This document shows, in pieces, positions 23,088-34,038 of a stretch of DNA of 64,000 nucleotides; positions within the stretch are counted from its first letter, which is position 1; each line of letters starts with the position of its first letter. The translations under genes were made by a program, and so were the position numbers. This DNA comes from Chytridium lagenaria (Eukaryota > Chytridiomycota > Chytridiomycetes > Chytridiales > Chytridiaceae). Under the pieces are notes generated by a model, which did no database searches, was not told the origin of the DNA, and saw nothing but the letters and a program-made list of their open reading frames with translations. The stretch covers positions 1-64,000 of the forward strand of contig JAHLKC010000034.1 of assembly GCA_025449115.1 (NCBI GenBank), written 5' to 3'.

Positions 23088-24284
23088 ATGACTTCCACAC
23101 GCCCATCAAAACCCCCCTCCTTCTCCATAGAAGGCACCCCAGCCCCCCGCAAAACATCCTTCGCCCAAGACAAATCCTCACCATCCCCAAATCCCGCAAA
23201 GACGCCGCCCAAAAGAAGCTAGAAATGATGGAAGCGAATCGAAAGAAAGAGGAAGAGGAGGTAGCGAGACGCAAGACCACAGATGAATCATGGTAAGAAA
23301 CGAAGCTTTCGAAATCCGAGGTTTTAATAGATGTCATGAAACAGGGTGAACCGGATCGTGAAGGAATTGAAAGCACAACGTGAATGGAGCGATAAATGGA
23401 ATTGCCTTAACGATCCTAAACTCTACCTCGGTGAAGACGGACCCGACGCATTCCCATCAAAGCCGATGGTACTTTCCACATTTTGACCCATCTCCTTGAC
23501 CCTTCCTAACATTTCCCACAGCCCACCCGCTGGTCTCCCTTCAACATCATCAACCCCCCGGATCCCATCCCATCCCACCCCCTAACCCCATCGACGAACC
23601 CACCTTCAAGATAACCGGCAACCGCGACCACTACAAAACCCATCGCGTCTCCCTCCATTCCTGCAACCCTTTGAAAGCGGGAACGATCCCCCAACGTCAT
23701 GTTTCGGTGGTGCAGACGCCGAGGTATACGTCGAATCATGTGATGACGGTGGGGCGAGACGGGTGAGGGAGGAGGAGGAGGCGATACAGAAGCAAGCGGG
23801 AGGATATGAAGTCAATGGAGGGAAGAAGGATGGATGTAGTTTGAAAAAGATGCCGGCATCTTCTACTCTATCAAATCAACGTCCTTCCAGTTCACGAAAA
23901 AATCCACCCCGAACCACCAACCCACGCACCATCATCCCTACTCCATCTCCTTCCACATCATCTCCCTCCACGTCTCCATCAACCCCAACCCCCCGTCCTA
24001 CAACCCCACGTCAACCCCCACCCAGCACCCCGTCCACCCGTCCTACAACCCCACGTCAACCCCCATCCACCCCATCCACCCGTCCCACAACCCCACGTCA
24101 ACCCCCACCACCCCATCACGCCACACATACACCCCGTCACGAGACGCAATACGCGTTCCCCCCAACATCGAACCGCGATTACGGATGGGCGTGGAGTGGG
24201 AGAAATAATTTGGAGATGTTTGGATCGACGTCTGCGAATTTCTCGAGGGAGGCTTGGAGGAGGGCTGTGGAGGCAAAGGAATAA
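23088..24284 (+). CDS. Candidate ciliary/microtubule-associated protein (C20orf85-like)
   Basis: The ATG at 23088 opens MTSTRPSKPPSFSIEGTPAP. After a frame slip near 23195 come DAAQKKLEMMEANRKKEEEE and ARRKTTDESW. The second exon gives IVKELKAQREWSDKWN, preceding a conserved-looking LYLGEDGPDAFPSKPM. The pattern D-x-x-W...(x)E..A...W..KW resembles the vertebrate C20orf85/CIMIP1 family (Pfam LLC1) of ciliary microtubule inner proteins. That assignment is inference from a short motif. The last exon has ITGNRDHYKTHRVSLHSCNP, a Pro/Thr repeat (RPTTPRQPP, three copies, 24000-24110) and the ending SNRDYGWAWSGRNNLEMFG. The stop is at 24282-24284. A flagellar role would fit a zoosporic fungus. Confidence 0.45.
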
Positions 24285-25114
24285 AATGTGTGGTCTTCAT
24301 GATCTTGTTACCTTTTTTTTTGTGGATTAAATGGTTGTGATGAAGGGGTTTTTTTGTGTGTGATGAAGGGTTTTGTGGGGGTGAATTTTTTGTAAATGAA
24401 GGGTTGGGAAAGCGCGAAATGTAAGGATGAGGGGTTTTTTTTTAGCGATCAGAATGGCGGCCAAAAATATCCTTCGTTGTTTGGGTGCGCTGGTAGGGTG
24501 CGCAAGGACATTTCAGATACTTTAAAAGTTGGTCTGTATTAGTTTGTGAGGAGATATTCCACACGTAATTGAAACCAATGACGTAACAATTCGTCGTTAT
24601 ATATCAAGGTACATTTTATTAAGTCTCTGAGACGAAAGGGACTTTCAACGTATGCTCAACGTAAAGTAACAAAAACGATCACTATATACGCCTAACGTAA
24701 CCACAACAAAACAACACTGCCAACATTTAGACACAAAGAAAGTTATAAGAGAAATATGAAGCAACATAAAGTGTGGGGTTTAGAAATAAGCTTAACGGAG
24801 TATAAACGTAAACACAACAAAGGGCATCAGCAACATTTACGCAGAGAAACTTGAAGGAACGAAAACATAAAGTGGTTCAGAAATCCGCTTGACGGGGAAA
24901 CGTCACCACAACAAACGACAAAAAGGAAGCAGTACAAAAAGTTGTGGGGTTGTTTAGAAATCCGAATATCGATGCCGATCTAAAGAAATCTGTTTAGCCA
25001 TCCTGTTGTCGATCGGTTTTGCGATGGTATAAAAGAAAGTGCGGTTTGTTTCGGTGTTATAAAAGAAAGATATCACGGAGATATTAGAGTGCTTTCGACG
25101 AAATAAAAATGTGG
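24285..25114. other. Convergent intergenic region
   Basis: T/G-rich just after the plus-strand stop (gaagggtttttttgtg repeats, 24330-24440), then A/T-rich. Two imperfect copies of a segment with acacaacaaa...caacatttac...agaaa lie at about 24705-24750 and 24810-24850. No supported gene. Confidence 0.4.
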
Positions 25115-27063
25115 TTAGGGGTGGGGGGGCTGGGAAATGAACAGGGAAGGGGTTGCATGACTTACCAAATGCTGATGGGGATTTCGCACGAGGAGTGTCA
25201 CGGGTCTCAATTCTAAGACCGGGGGGTTGTCGTAAGAGGAAGGGGAGCGAGAGTCTGTGGTGGATGATTTTCGGGGAGAAGGGCTTGGGCCTCCAGCGCT
25301 AGAAGATCGACGAAGCTCTGGTTTTTCTGTGATCCCCGTTAAACGCTTTAAAAAAAGAAATTCCCTCACCTTCATGTCTGCTTGATGTTCCTTCTCTTGA
25401 GTGGGATGTTTTAGGTCTATCGGCGGTGGTTCCGTATGACGGTTTAGTGAGGTAGTCTGGGTACATGTTTGATTTTAAGGGAGATTTGGATGGGGAATAG
25501 GCGTCCTTTTTACGGTCGTCATCATCATAGTGTTTTTAAGGGTGATGAGGGTTTAGCGGATGATGGACGTCTACCCCCGTTATCGTCGTCGTGGCCACGT
25601 CTTTCCCTGCTGTGCGACCTATCGCGATGGGAGGAGGTTGAGGCGTGACGGTCCACGCTTGTATGACGGTCACGAGAGTCACGGTCTTTGGATGAAGGCT
25701 TGTCATGGTCATCTTTCCCACGACTGAGACTATGAGAGCGATCCCGACCTTTATCGCTAGAATCTTTGTGCTTGGACGGCATGTAGTCGTCATTGTCGTG
25801 TTTACTGTACTTGTCATGTTTGTCATCGTGTTTGCTTTTGTGTGAGGACGGCATGTCGTCGATGGAGGCCCATTCAGATCGACCACGATGATGGTCGTGG
25901 TGATCGTCGTGGTGTTTGCTTGATGAGGAAGGACGGGAGGGTTTGTGGTCGTCGTCGTGTTTGCTTCGGGATGGTTTGTAGTCGTCATCGTGATGCTTTG
26001 TTGGTGAGCGGGAAGATTTATGGTCATCATCGTGATGCTTGCTTGGATATGAGGGGCGGGAGGATTTGTAATCATCGTCATGGTGCTTGGTTGGTGAGCG
26101 AGATGATTTATGGTCATCATCGTGATGCTTGCTGGAGGATTTGTAGTCATCGTCATGGTGTTTGCTAGGTGAGGAGCGGGAGGATTTGTGGTCATCATAA
26201 TCATGATGTTTGCTTGAAGATTTGTGGTCATCATCGTGGCGCTTAATAGGGGATGAGGGTCGGGAAGATTTGTAATCGTCGTCGGTGGTGCTTGCTTGGT
26301 GAGCGGGGAAGACTTATGATCATCATCATGATGCTTGCTAGGGGATGAGGGGCGGGAGGATTTGTAGTCGTCGTCATGGTGCTTACTGGGTGAGGAGCGT
26401 GAGGATTTGTGGTCATCGTCATCATGATGTTTGCTGATGGAAGAAGCACAGTGTGAAGACTTGTGGTCATCATCATGGTACTTTCCAGAAGACGAAAGAC
26501 GTGAAGATCTGTGATCATCGTCATGACGACTAGAACGGTCCCTCTCTCTATCCCCACCACCATGTCGACCAGAGTGATGGTCACGTTCCCTTTCCTTTTC
26601 GCCGCCCCTATGGTCTCTATCGCGATCCCTTTCCTTCTCTTTGCTGCTACCATGACGGTCATCCCTGTCAGTAGGAAGCACTTTCACCGGCATCCCATAG
26701 TCCTTTGCAAACCCGTAATCCTTTTCCTTTCCTTTCTCGCCAACCCCACCATAAAACGCAACGATAAGCGCTTCCCCATCCCTCAAGATATTGACTGACG
26801 AGTTTTTCGAGATTGCCGCAAACGCCGAATCGTAAATCACGCATCGCTTAGGGTCGACGCCAGTATCATCTGCGAGCTGTTCCTTTTTCGCGAGAACAAT
26901 GAGATCAGAGACTGTAAGGGTGCGTGATGATTTCGACATGGGGTCGGGGAGTTCCGCCACGATTCTTCTTGATGGAGCCCTCTTGGGAGGGAGTAGGGGA
27001 GGTGGGACCTGGAGGGAACCCTAGGAAGTTTAACGTCACCCGTGGAATTGGTGCGTAAGGCAT
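25115..27063 (-). CDS. His/Asp/Ser-repeat protein with possible coilin-like N-terminus
   Basis: The ATG at 27063 gives MPYAPIPRVTLNFLGFPPGP. In the next frame, APSRRIVAELPDPMSKSSRT, LTVSDLIVLAKKEQ, DPKRCVIYDSAFAAIS and VNILRDGEALIVAF follow. The order of beta-hairpin, TVSDL helix and ILRDGE...V resembles the ubiquitin-like N-terminal domain of coilin. This is a guess from pattern only. An Arg/Asp/Glu/His-rich stretch follows (KEKERDRDRDHRGGEKERER), then about 14 units of the type KHHDDDHKSSRPSSPS and an SR-like tail (DRSHSRERRGHDDD). A Ser/Pro-rich C-terminal exon ends near 25115. The composition suggests a nuclear RNA-associated or scaffold protein. Frame slips occur in the repeats near 26280 and 25990. 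Alternative start: 26960 (MAELPDP). Confidence 0.5.
25890..26500 (-). repeat. Coding tandem repeat, KHHDDDHKSSR type
   Basis: About 14 imperfect units of 39-54 bp encoding variants of KHHDDDHKSSRPSSPS. The invariant core on the plus strand is ttgtggtcatcatcgtgatg. Unit lengths vary by whole linkers (SSP, PSSPSK). Confidence 0.85.
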
Positions 27064-30000
27064 GGCTATGAGTTGGCTGCTGTCTCAGTCAATGTCGTCG
27101 TCGTCGTTGTTATATGGAATTGCAGAATCCAATTTTGCGTGAAGGTCGGGTGGAAGACCAAGATTGGTAGAAAAGCATAGACTTCTAGACGCGTCTTTTG
27201 TGATCTTCTTCGAATCAAATTCATTGTTTACATGTGTGTCAAAGTGTTGTAACGACCAACTGCACTGATTTTTAGTTTACATCTAAACTTCGTAGCGATT
27301 ACCTATCTCCCCAAACATCATGTTTTATACCGTATGCCAAAAAGGCGACTTGAATCTCGCCCTTTACACACTGCCTAAATATAAAAGTTACAAGACGGAC
27401 TGGATCCATAATAATGCCTCAATATTCAATTGTCTGGACACCCAGACGACCGTCTCTTGAATGGCCTGGCCCTGGAGGTGCATTAGCATAAAGGAATTGT
27501 CTGTTAACAATGTTACAGCAAAAATTCAGAGTCAAATTATGTCCGGCTGAGAATCTACGAAAAGCCATTAACCTCAATGGCTAGCATGCTCAATTTATGT
27601 GGATGGAATCAACATTTGAGTTTCGGTAAGAATCTAAGAGTTGACGAATTTTGGAGAATGTTTAGATGCAAGGTAGAGTATCAAAAAATATGAGGTATTC
27701 GGTACAAGGAATTTATCATATAACTACGGAATAAGGAAAAACCATCGATACTTTAGCGCAAGCCAGTCATTAAAGTGGATTATGATGAAATATCCTCAGT
27801 AATGTTTATTTAGATAGCCAAATACCGTGACTTTCTGGATTTACTGTATTAGGGGTGGATTCCAAAGACGACTTTTTTTGACCCTCGCAGCATTTTCACA
27901 GATATGACATTGGAATCTAGACTTGAGGGCACCTACGGACCCATGTATGAATTCCTGTGTTGATTACTTGGAAACTCATCGTGAAAAGGCGAAACTCCGT
28001 TTTGTTGAAAAAGTTTAATGATGACTTTCGCTGCCGTTCTTTAACCTATTTTAGTTTCGCTTTCAGACTTCAACTTTGTTACGTTAATTCTGCACGCATA
28101 AGTCGATTAGACTACCAAAAATCTGCTTTAAGGTTTTGATTTTTTTACTCAAGGTGGATCGGGTACTACGAATTTCGATTAATCTAACGGCTTTTCTCCA
28201 GGATTCGACCAGAGCTGGTAATATGAATCTGTTTCGATTAGTCTACAAGCCAAGATCCTGAGATTCGTGGGTTCCCGTGTTGATTTTCACATCAATCACG
28301 CATTTCTTTATTTTTTGAGGTAAGAGTTTACCGTCAGTAATTTAATTTTTCAGTTTCATTTTCCGATAAGGTCTGGTAATGTGTCCTGGACTGCATTCAT
28401 ATGGTCTATACGGTGAAAAGACCCTATAACTTACTTTTTCTTCTATGACAAAGATGAGGCCCTAGTGTAGGGATATCCCAAGTTTTTTTAGTAAAAAGTA
28501 AGCTTCAAACCATGTAAACGTTTTCTATTAATACTAAAGTAGCGGTACGGAACTATTGAGGAGAATCGGAGGGTATTTTTTACACTTTCGTTTTATCACT
28601 CCACTCAAACGTTATTTTTAAGATAATCATTAAAGCAGTCGCTTTTCTCAAACTTAAAAAAAGCAAAACCAGTAATCGCGTGAGAATTTAGTCTATACAG
28701 AAGCCTACAGACACATACGGTAAAGTTTTGATGAGATGTTTTGAGACGTAGCTTACTTGATGCAGCATTTGACTCGTATTTTCCGCCGCTGTTATTCTGA
28801 TCAGCGCCATCATGTCGTCAAATCAATCAGATACGTTGTTTGATACACTGACTAATTATTGTATTAATAAAGGTTCAAAACCCTTTCAGTGTTGAAGCTA
28901 TGATGATGCTGATATCATATACAAAGGCAGAAATCTTCAGCAATGGATCAAAGTAAGCTTATCGCTTTCAAGCTATTGATATTTCTGAGAGGCTTATTCA
29001 TGTTGATTGATCGAGAATGCTGCGGATCTTGTGTATTGAATCCCACCACATGGTTCGATGTTGTTGCCGAAAAAACAGAAGTTTTCACGCCTGGCTGGGA
29101 TGATATTCTTTTGGTTGGCTGGGCCTAAGTAAGCCAGAACTTGGACATATGCTACTAAAGGCTTATCACGATTCTAAACAATTATGCCATTTCGTTGGTC
29201 TTTACTTTGTTTCGAGTGTTCTGTTGACCCCGCCAATCAAAACAACAACCACAACAATTGAGTCAACCATTTCACAACAGACAGTTGTTTATTACATTGA
29301 TACATGCACCAAATACTAATATCTTGAGAACGTAGCGTCCACCAACGCTGATCCCGCGCATTCGTGAGCAGTACTTGCACCCTCGCTCGTCACTCTCACC
29401 CTTCCTCACTTCCTCACACCGTTCACTTGAGGAGACCAAATTTCAGGCCCTACAATAATTTTGGAATTGTCGGATTCCAGCCAATGAGCGATTTTAGATT
29501 TTAATTTTAATTTTCTGATATAAAAGACCAACGCGGCCTATTTGTTTTTCTCCTCAGAGCCCCACCAAAACATCAAGGTTAGCAGCATTCCTCCACTCCA
29601 CTCCTCTCATTCCATCACTCCCTTCCTATCCTCCACCCTCTATCCACCCTCCCTCTCTGTCCACCCTCTACCCCCTTTACCCCCTCTACCCTCTTCTGCG
29701 AATATGTACTAATGCATTCCGTCTTTTCATTACCACATTCCACATCCACACACGCACACCAACACTTCATTCGACATCATTGCCCAAGCGTCGTCTGTCT
29801 TACTGGGCACCACCCCCTTCAGCTCCTAGGGGGTCGCGGTCGACGAATCAAGTTTTATTTATATGGGATTTGCTTTTGTTTTTTGTTTTTGCTTTTTTTT
29901 ATTGTCATATGGAACGATTCTGTCAGACAGGGAGGGGGAAGGTCTTTATGGTTGTTTGCCGACCCCCTTGTACTTGGGCCTCTGCGTGGTTCAAGGCCAA

Positions 30001-32403
30001 CGGAGGTTTATATTGTCAGAGAAACAACCATTTTTTGTTTTGAAATTTTCAGTAAAAGTAAATAAATTATGTTCTTGCCACAAGCTTTCTCAATTTCAGA
30101 ATAATGGAGGTGTAATGCAGTGGGGAGCGACGAGAGTCGGTGATGAGGTGGAAAACATCAAGAGGCATTGTCTTTGAGACCAGACGATTTCAACAAGAAA
30201 CTCATATCTTTGTTGTGTTGAATATGAAGTTTGTTTATTGTCGAACATCTTTTTGAGGGGATGTGAGAGGAGACCGAGGATTCCGCATTTTGGAAACTCG
30301 ACATTGGGCCTGAAGGACCCTCAGTGATAGTGAGTGCCGTCATTTATGTAGAATTGTCTCTCAAGAGAAAGTGATGGAAGCGGCTTCAATTCCTTGTGTC
30401 TGTCAGGCTTAATATTGTTAGGAGTTCACCATGTTAGAGGTTCTTAAGCACACACATTTCTCTTGCGACCCGGGAAGGCCTTGCCAGCGAGTGTCTATAT
30501 TCTTTCAAGTTACGCCCTCATTTATTCATCCTACAGCTACACGGTGATCACTCATATTCATTAGGACTACTCTGTAATTCCTGTTTTTTCCTGTTTTCCA
30601 CAACCCCCCTTGCAGACGACGATTAAAGCGTTGCGGCTCAGAAATGGTAAATTAAGGATTTGGATTTAGGATGTACCGACAATAGATGGCAGAGGCGATT
30701 AGTATTTGCACGAGGTTGCTGCAGGAAAGCACATCTTCGATTATTCGGCATCCTTTGATTTGACACAGCAAATAGTCAGTTCCGAAGACGGAAGGTAGAC
30801 AAGCGACAAAGGCTTTGTGGTCTGCAAATTGATCGCCGCGTAGATTATCTTTGCAAAGATGACGTTCAACACATAGATCGGGGTGACACGCACAACAACG
30901 GTTTTGCAACTGTTGAGGGACAGTTTCTTGGCATCAAACCTTAACAAAGCGATTTCCTCTCGCTCGCTGCCGATATCAATTGGACTATTCGCTGCGCTCC
31001 ATATCCCTAACAATCACTCCATTCTTCTTCAGATTCCACAAGGACCCTAGCGGATTTTCATAAAATGTTGTCCAAGCTTGCGAAGCAGAGTCGAGAGTTA
31101 TCTACCCACCCTGTTTACGTACCACCCGCCTTGCCTTTGATTCACTTCCTTCCCCCCGTCCTCGCTTTCTTCCTTTTTTCTTTCCCAAGCTGTCTCCTTG
31201 ATTGCTTCTTCTGCTTTAATCTCTTTCGTGTTTTGTCTTTCGTTGATTCTTCTCTATATGTCTCTCCTCCTCTTCTCTCGCGCGTACTTCGCTGGCGGGC
31301 TGGCATCTGTCCATGTCTAGCCCTCCTTATTATCTTCTTAACGGTTTATCTCTGGCCTCCTACGAGGCTGTGCGAGATTTGCAGTTCCATCTTGCTCCGC
31401 ATTCTTACCTCACCTTGCTCGACTTTTTGCTGAATCGCCGTTTCCTTGATCTCTTTGACTGATGTTTTCGTATTTGATTCTGTTCTCTTACACCTTAAGT
31501 GTCTTCGAATAAAGGCTTCGTAATCCCCCCCACTAAAATGCCAATCTTCTGCATGCCAACGGCCATGGCAGGTCGTATTGATCAGAGCTTAAGCTTGCGC
31601 TCGAGCTTTAGATCAAAGTTCTGTAGTTTTTTTCTGTAGTTTTTCAAGTTATATGACTTATATTTCTGTTCTTCTGTAATTTCCGGTCCTCTATACTAAA
31701 ATATATTCGCTTTCCCATTTCGTCGACACCGTCCAGTGTCCCAATACCCATTTTTCCTACCCTATTTATTTCCGATGACCTCCCCAGAATCTTGTTAAGG
31801 CCAACGATACTTAAAATAATCGGTGATTGTTTTACAAACGGGATTTATAAGCCTTCGTTTGGTGGCCGCAAGGAGGCTATGGGGTGGACGTAAATATCAA
31901 TTCGCGAGACTTTGTTTAAGAATCACCTATGATGCTATACAAATTCAAAAAAAAAAAAAGGAGACGTCCTCAACACTTGCTATCCTCACTTATCGTAATA
32001 TAAAGAGCTCATCCCAACCCATCTTCCCATCTCCCATTCACCCTTCCCGAATCTTCATCACGTCATCCCAATACTATTTCGTCAACCCGCCATCAGTTTT
32101 TTTTCCGCATCTAAGGATTCCTAACGCAGATTCTCCAAGACAGAAAACTTTGAGAAAGCTCTCGCTATCTAATCTATAGTCCCTGGTTCCGGACCGAAGC
32201 GATGATCCACAAAGCAATGGCAGGACTTGAAGGCTCACGCCTGTCAACGGGATATCAATCGTTGAAGCTATTGGACGTTTTTTGATGGCTTTAAACCCTC
32301 ACGAGAACTACGTCATTTCTAGTTCTAAATGAGGTGGAGACTTTGGAACAATGATATGGCTCCACAACAGTTATGAGCAAGTGTACGCGTAAGTTATGAT
32401 CTA
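27064..32403. other. 5.3-kb gene desert
   Basis: No multi-exon gene can be assembled on either strand. 27100-29250 is A/T-rich with no frame over about 60 codons. 29450-29700 holds a CCAAT/TATA-like promoter and a long CT-rich leader. The frames at 29712-30177 and 31065-31433 are composed of pyrimidine-rich or hydrophobic low-complexity sequence. A (poly)A11 lies at 31951. No tRNA, rRNA or intact transposon is recognised. Old, decayed mobile DNA is possible but unsupported. Confidence 0.5.
29480..29530 (+). promoter_or_regulatory. CCAAT and TATA-box-like promoter
   Basis: A ccaatgag element at about 29482 is followed about 35 bp later by gatataaaaga near 29518. A CT-rich tract (29580-29700), the usual look of a fungal 5' leader, comes next, with the first ATGs at 29704 and 29712. 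The arrangement is textbook RNA polymerase II, but the downstream open frame is weak. Confidence 0.35.
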
Positions 32404-33341
32404 TCAGCAAAGCTCATGGTATGCACTAACTAGACACGACAAACGAATGCGAACTAGAAACTCAAGAGTCATATACATTATTATTTCAAATGCCCCTACC
32501 ACAAAAACGCCTCTAAAAACACCCACATCATGACCCGCCCTCAAAGCAGCATTATGTATGTACAAAAAAAACAAACAAAAAAAAACAAGATTCCCAATCA
32601 AAGCCAACGTTTTACCATCCCGTCCTCCCCAAAAAGGTATCCATGACTGCCATAGAAATAGAAGCTTTGTAGTACTGGCCTTAAGTCTGTTGATGGCTCC
32701 CGTGTAAGGGTTTCCACCTTGCTTTCCACGCGAACCCACATCCGCGGGAAGTTTTCCGTCAATGGCCCATGGTGAGTCGATAGCCAACACAGAAAGAAGG
32801 GTGGCGAGGACGTTTTGAGTAGCTTGAATGCAGCTTTCTTGACGTTTTCGGGCTTTGCCTTGACAGCATCGTAGATCTAGTTGGATCGCAGAGGTTGGAG
32901 CATGGTTGAAAGTAAAGTCAGCAGTTGAAAGGAATGCAATGATCACAGTTCAAAGGCATCTGCGATCTAGTGAATTCAGGTAGCGGAGCGAAAACTAAAA
33001 CCAAAGATGCTCAAACCCACCGTAAAGAAAACCGTAAACCCAGCCGCATTCCTCAACATCGTTAAGATCAATGCCTTCACAAAGTTCTTCTTTGAGTAAG
33101 CAACAAGAGCCGCCTCCTCCGGTCTCTTCTCAAGTGCCGATGGTGCACCAAGCGCAAGGGCAACCGCAGCCTGTGCCGCTCCAGCAACCGCCGCACAAGC
33201 AATCTTGTTGGTAAAAGTGTCAGGAACAGCAGCAGTGAGACGTCTACGGGTTTGACCGAGAACGAGGGAGGGAATGAAGGGCTTCCAGTCGAATCCCTTT
33301 GCGGCGGGCTCGTCTACGTCGTGGGATCGCTTCTCGGTCAT
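32404..33341 (-). CDS. Small multipass membrane protein, unrecognised
   Basis: Exon 1 (33341 to about 33010) encodes MTEKRSHDVDEPAAKGFDWK, then FIPSLVLGQTRRRLTAAVPD. An Ala-rich hydrophobic segment (IACAAVAGAAQAAVALALGA) and a second helix (LTMLRNAAGFTVFFT) follow. After a short intron (donor GTGGGT) the next exon gives TADFTFNHAPTSAIQLDLRC, QATQNVLATLLSVLAIDSPW and AINRLKASTTKLLFLWQSW. A final part holds two hydrophobic stretches (LIGNLVFFCLFFLYIHNAAL; VGAFEIIMYMTLEF) up to a stop at 32404. I recognise no family. The exon junction and the C-terminal end are tentative. A mitochondrial or ER membrane location is plausible from the helices only. Confidence 0.45.
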
Positions 33342-34038
33342 GTTTGAGATGTTTGTGCGGTGTCTCGGGTTGAGAAAAGATTTGTGACCAGTTTCGGCAG
33401 AATGCTTTCAACCTTGTAAAAATCATGCATCCCTCAACCCCTTTAACTCTGACACACCGAATGTGGACAGAAGAAATATTAGATCAGCATACGATCAAAA
33501 ATCCACATTCTCCTTATCCGCCTTTAGAATTTAAACATTAAACATGCGAAATATTATCACCTCAAAAGTTGAAATGAGTTAAAAAACAGCATCGCAAGTC
33601 ATTAGTGCGCGTTGGAATAAAAAAGACCACAAAACCATTATAAAAAAAGCATAATAAAGGGGGTATATGCCATCGTCGAAGAAGAAAGGTATGTAATGAG
33701 TTATTACAACGACCGACAAAGGACCAGAGTGAAACGAAAAGATTAAATGTACTAAGCTACTAACTCGTCCAAGGATTAACCGCTTCCAAAAAAACTCTTT
33801 ATACGTTTGCCCCCGAAGTCGTTCTAGAGGATGATCTCAAAGTCCTTGTAGTTGTACTTTGTTTCGATTCTACTTTAGGTTTGGTCTTTGCTTCCTATAT
33901 TCACGTATTAGCTTCGTTCATCGCAGCGGCGAATCTTACTTTTTTCTTTACGGTCGATGTCTTCCTCCTTTTAGACCGACCTCCAGCATCATCATCGTCA
34001 TCATCGTCATCATCATCGTCGCATCATCTTCCTCATCA
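33342..34038. other. Intergenic region
   Basis: About 700 bp between the small membrane protein's start and the MutY 3' end. It is A/T-rich at 33480-33760. A cat/cgt trinucleotide tract begins at 33985 and runs into the MutY tail. No gene seen. Confidence 0.4.

Noticed and set aside
28860..28885. T-loop-like ggttcaaaacc, possible tRNA
   Set aside because: The stem does not pair over five bases, and no D-arm, anticodon arm or acceptor stem can be folded around it.
31065..31433. Hydrophobic plus-strand frame that could be a membrane protein
   Set aside because: The Phe/Leu/Ser-rich sequence comes from a T/C-rich stretch. It has no charge pattern or neighbouring exons.
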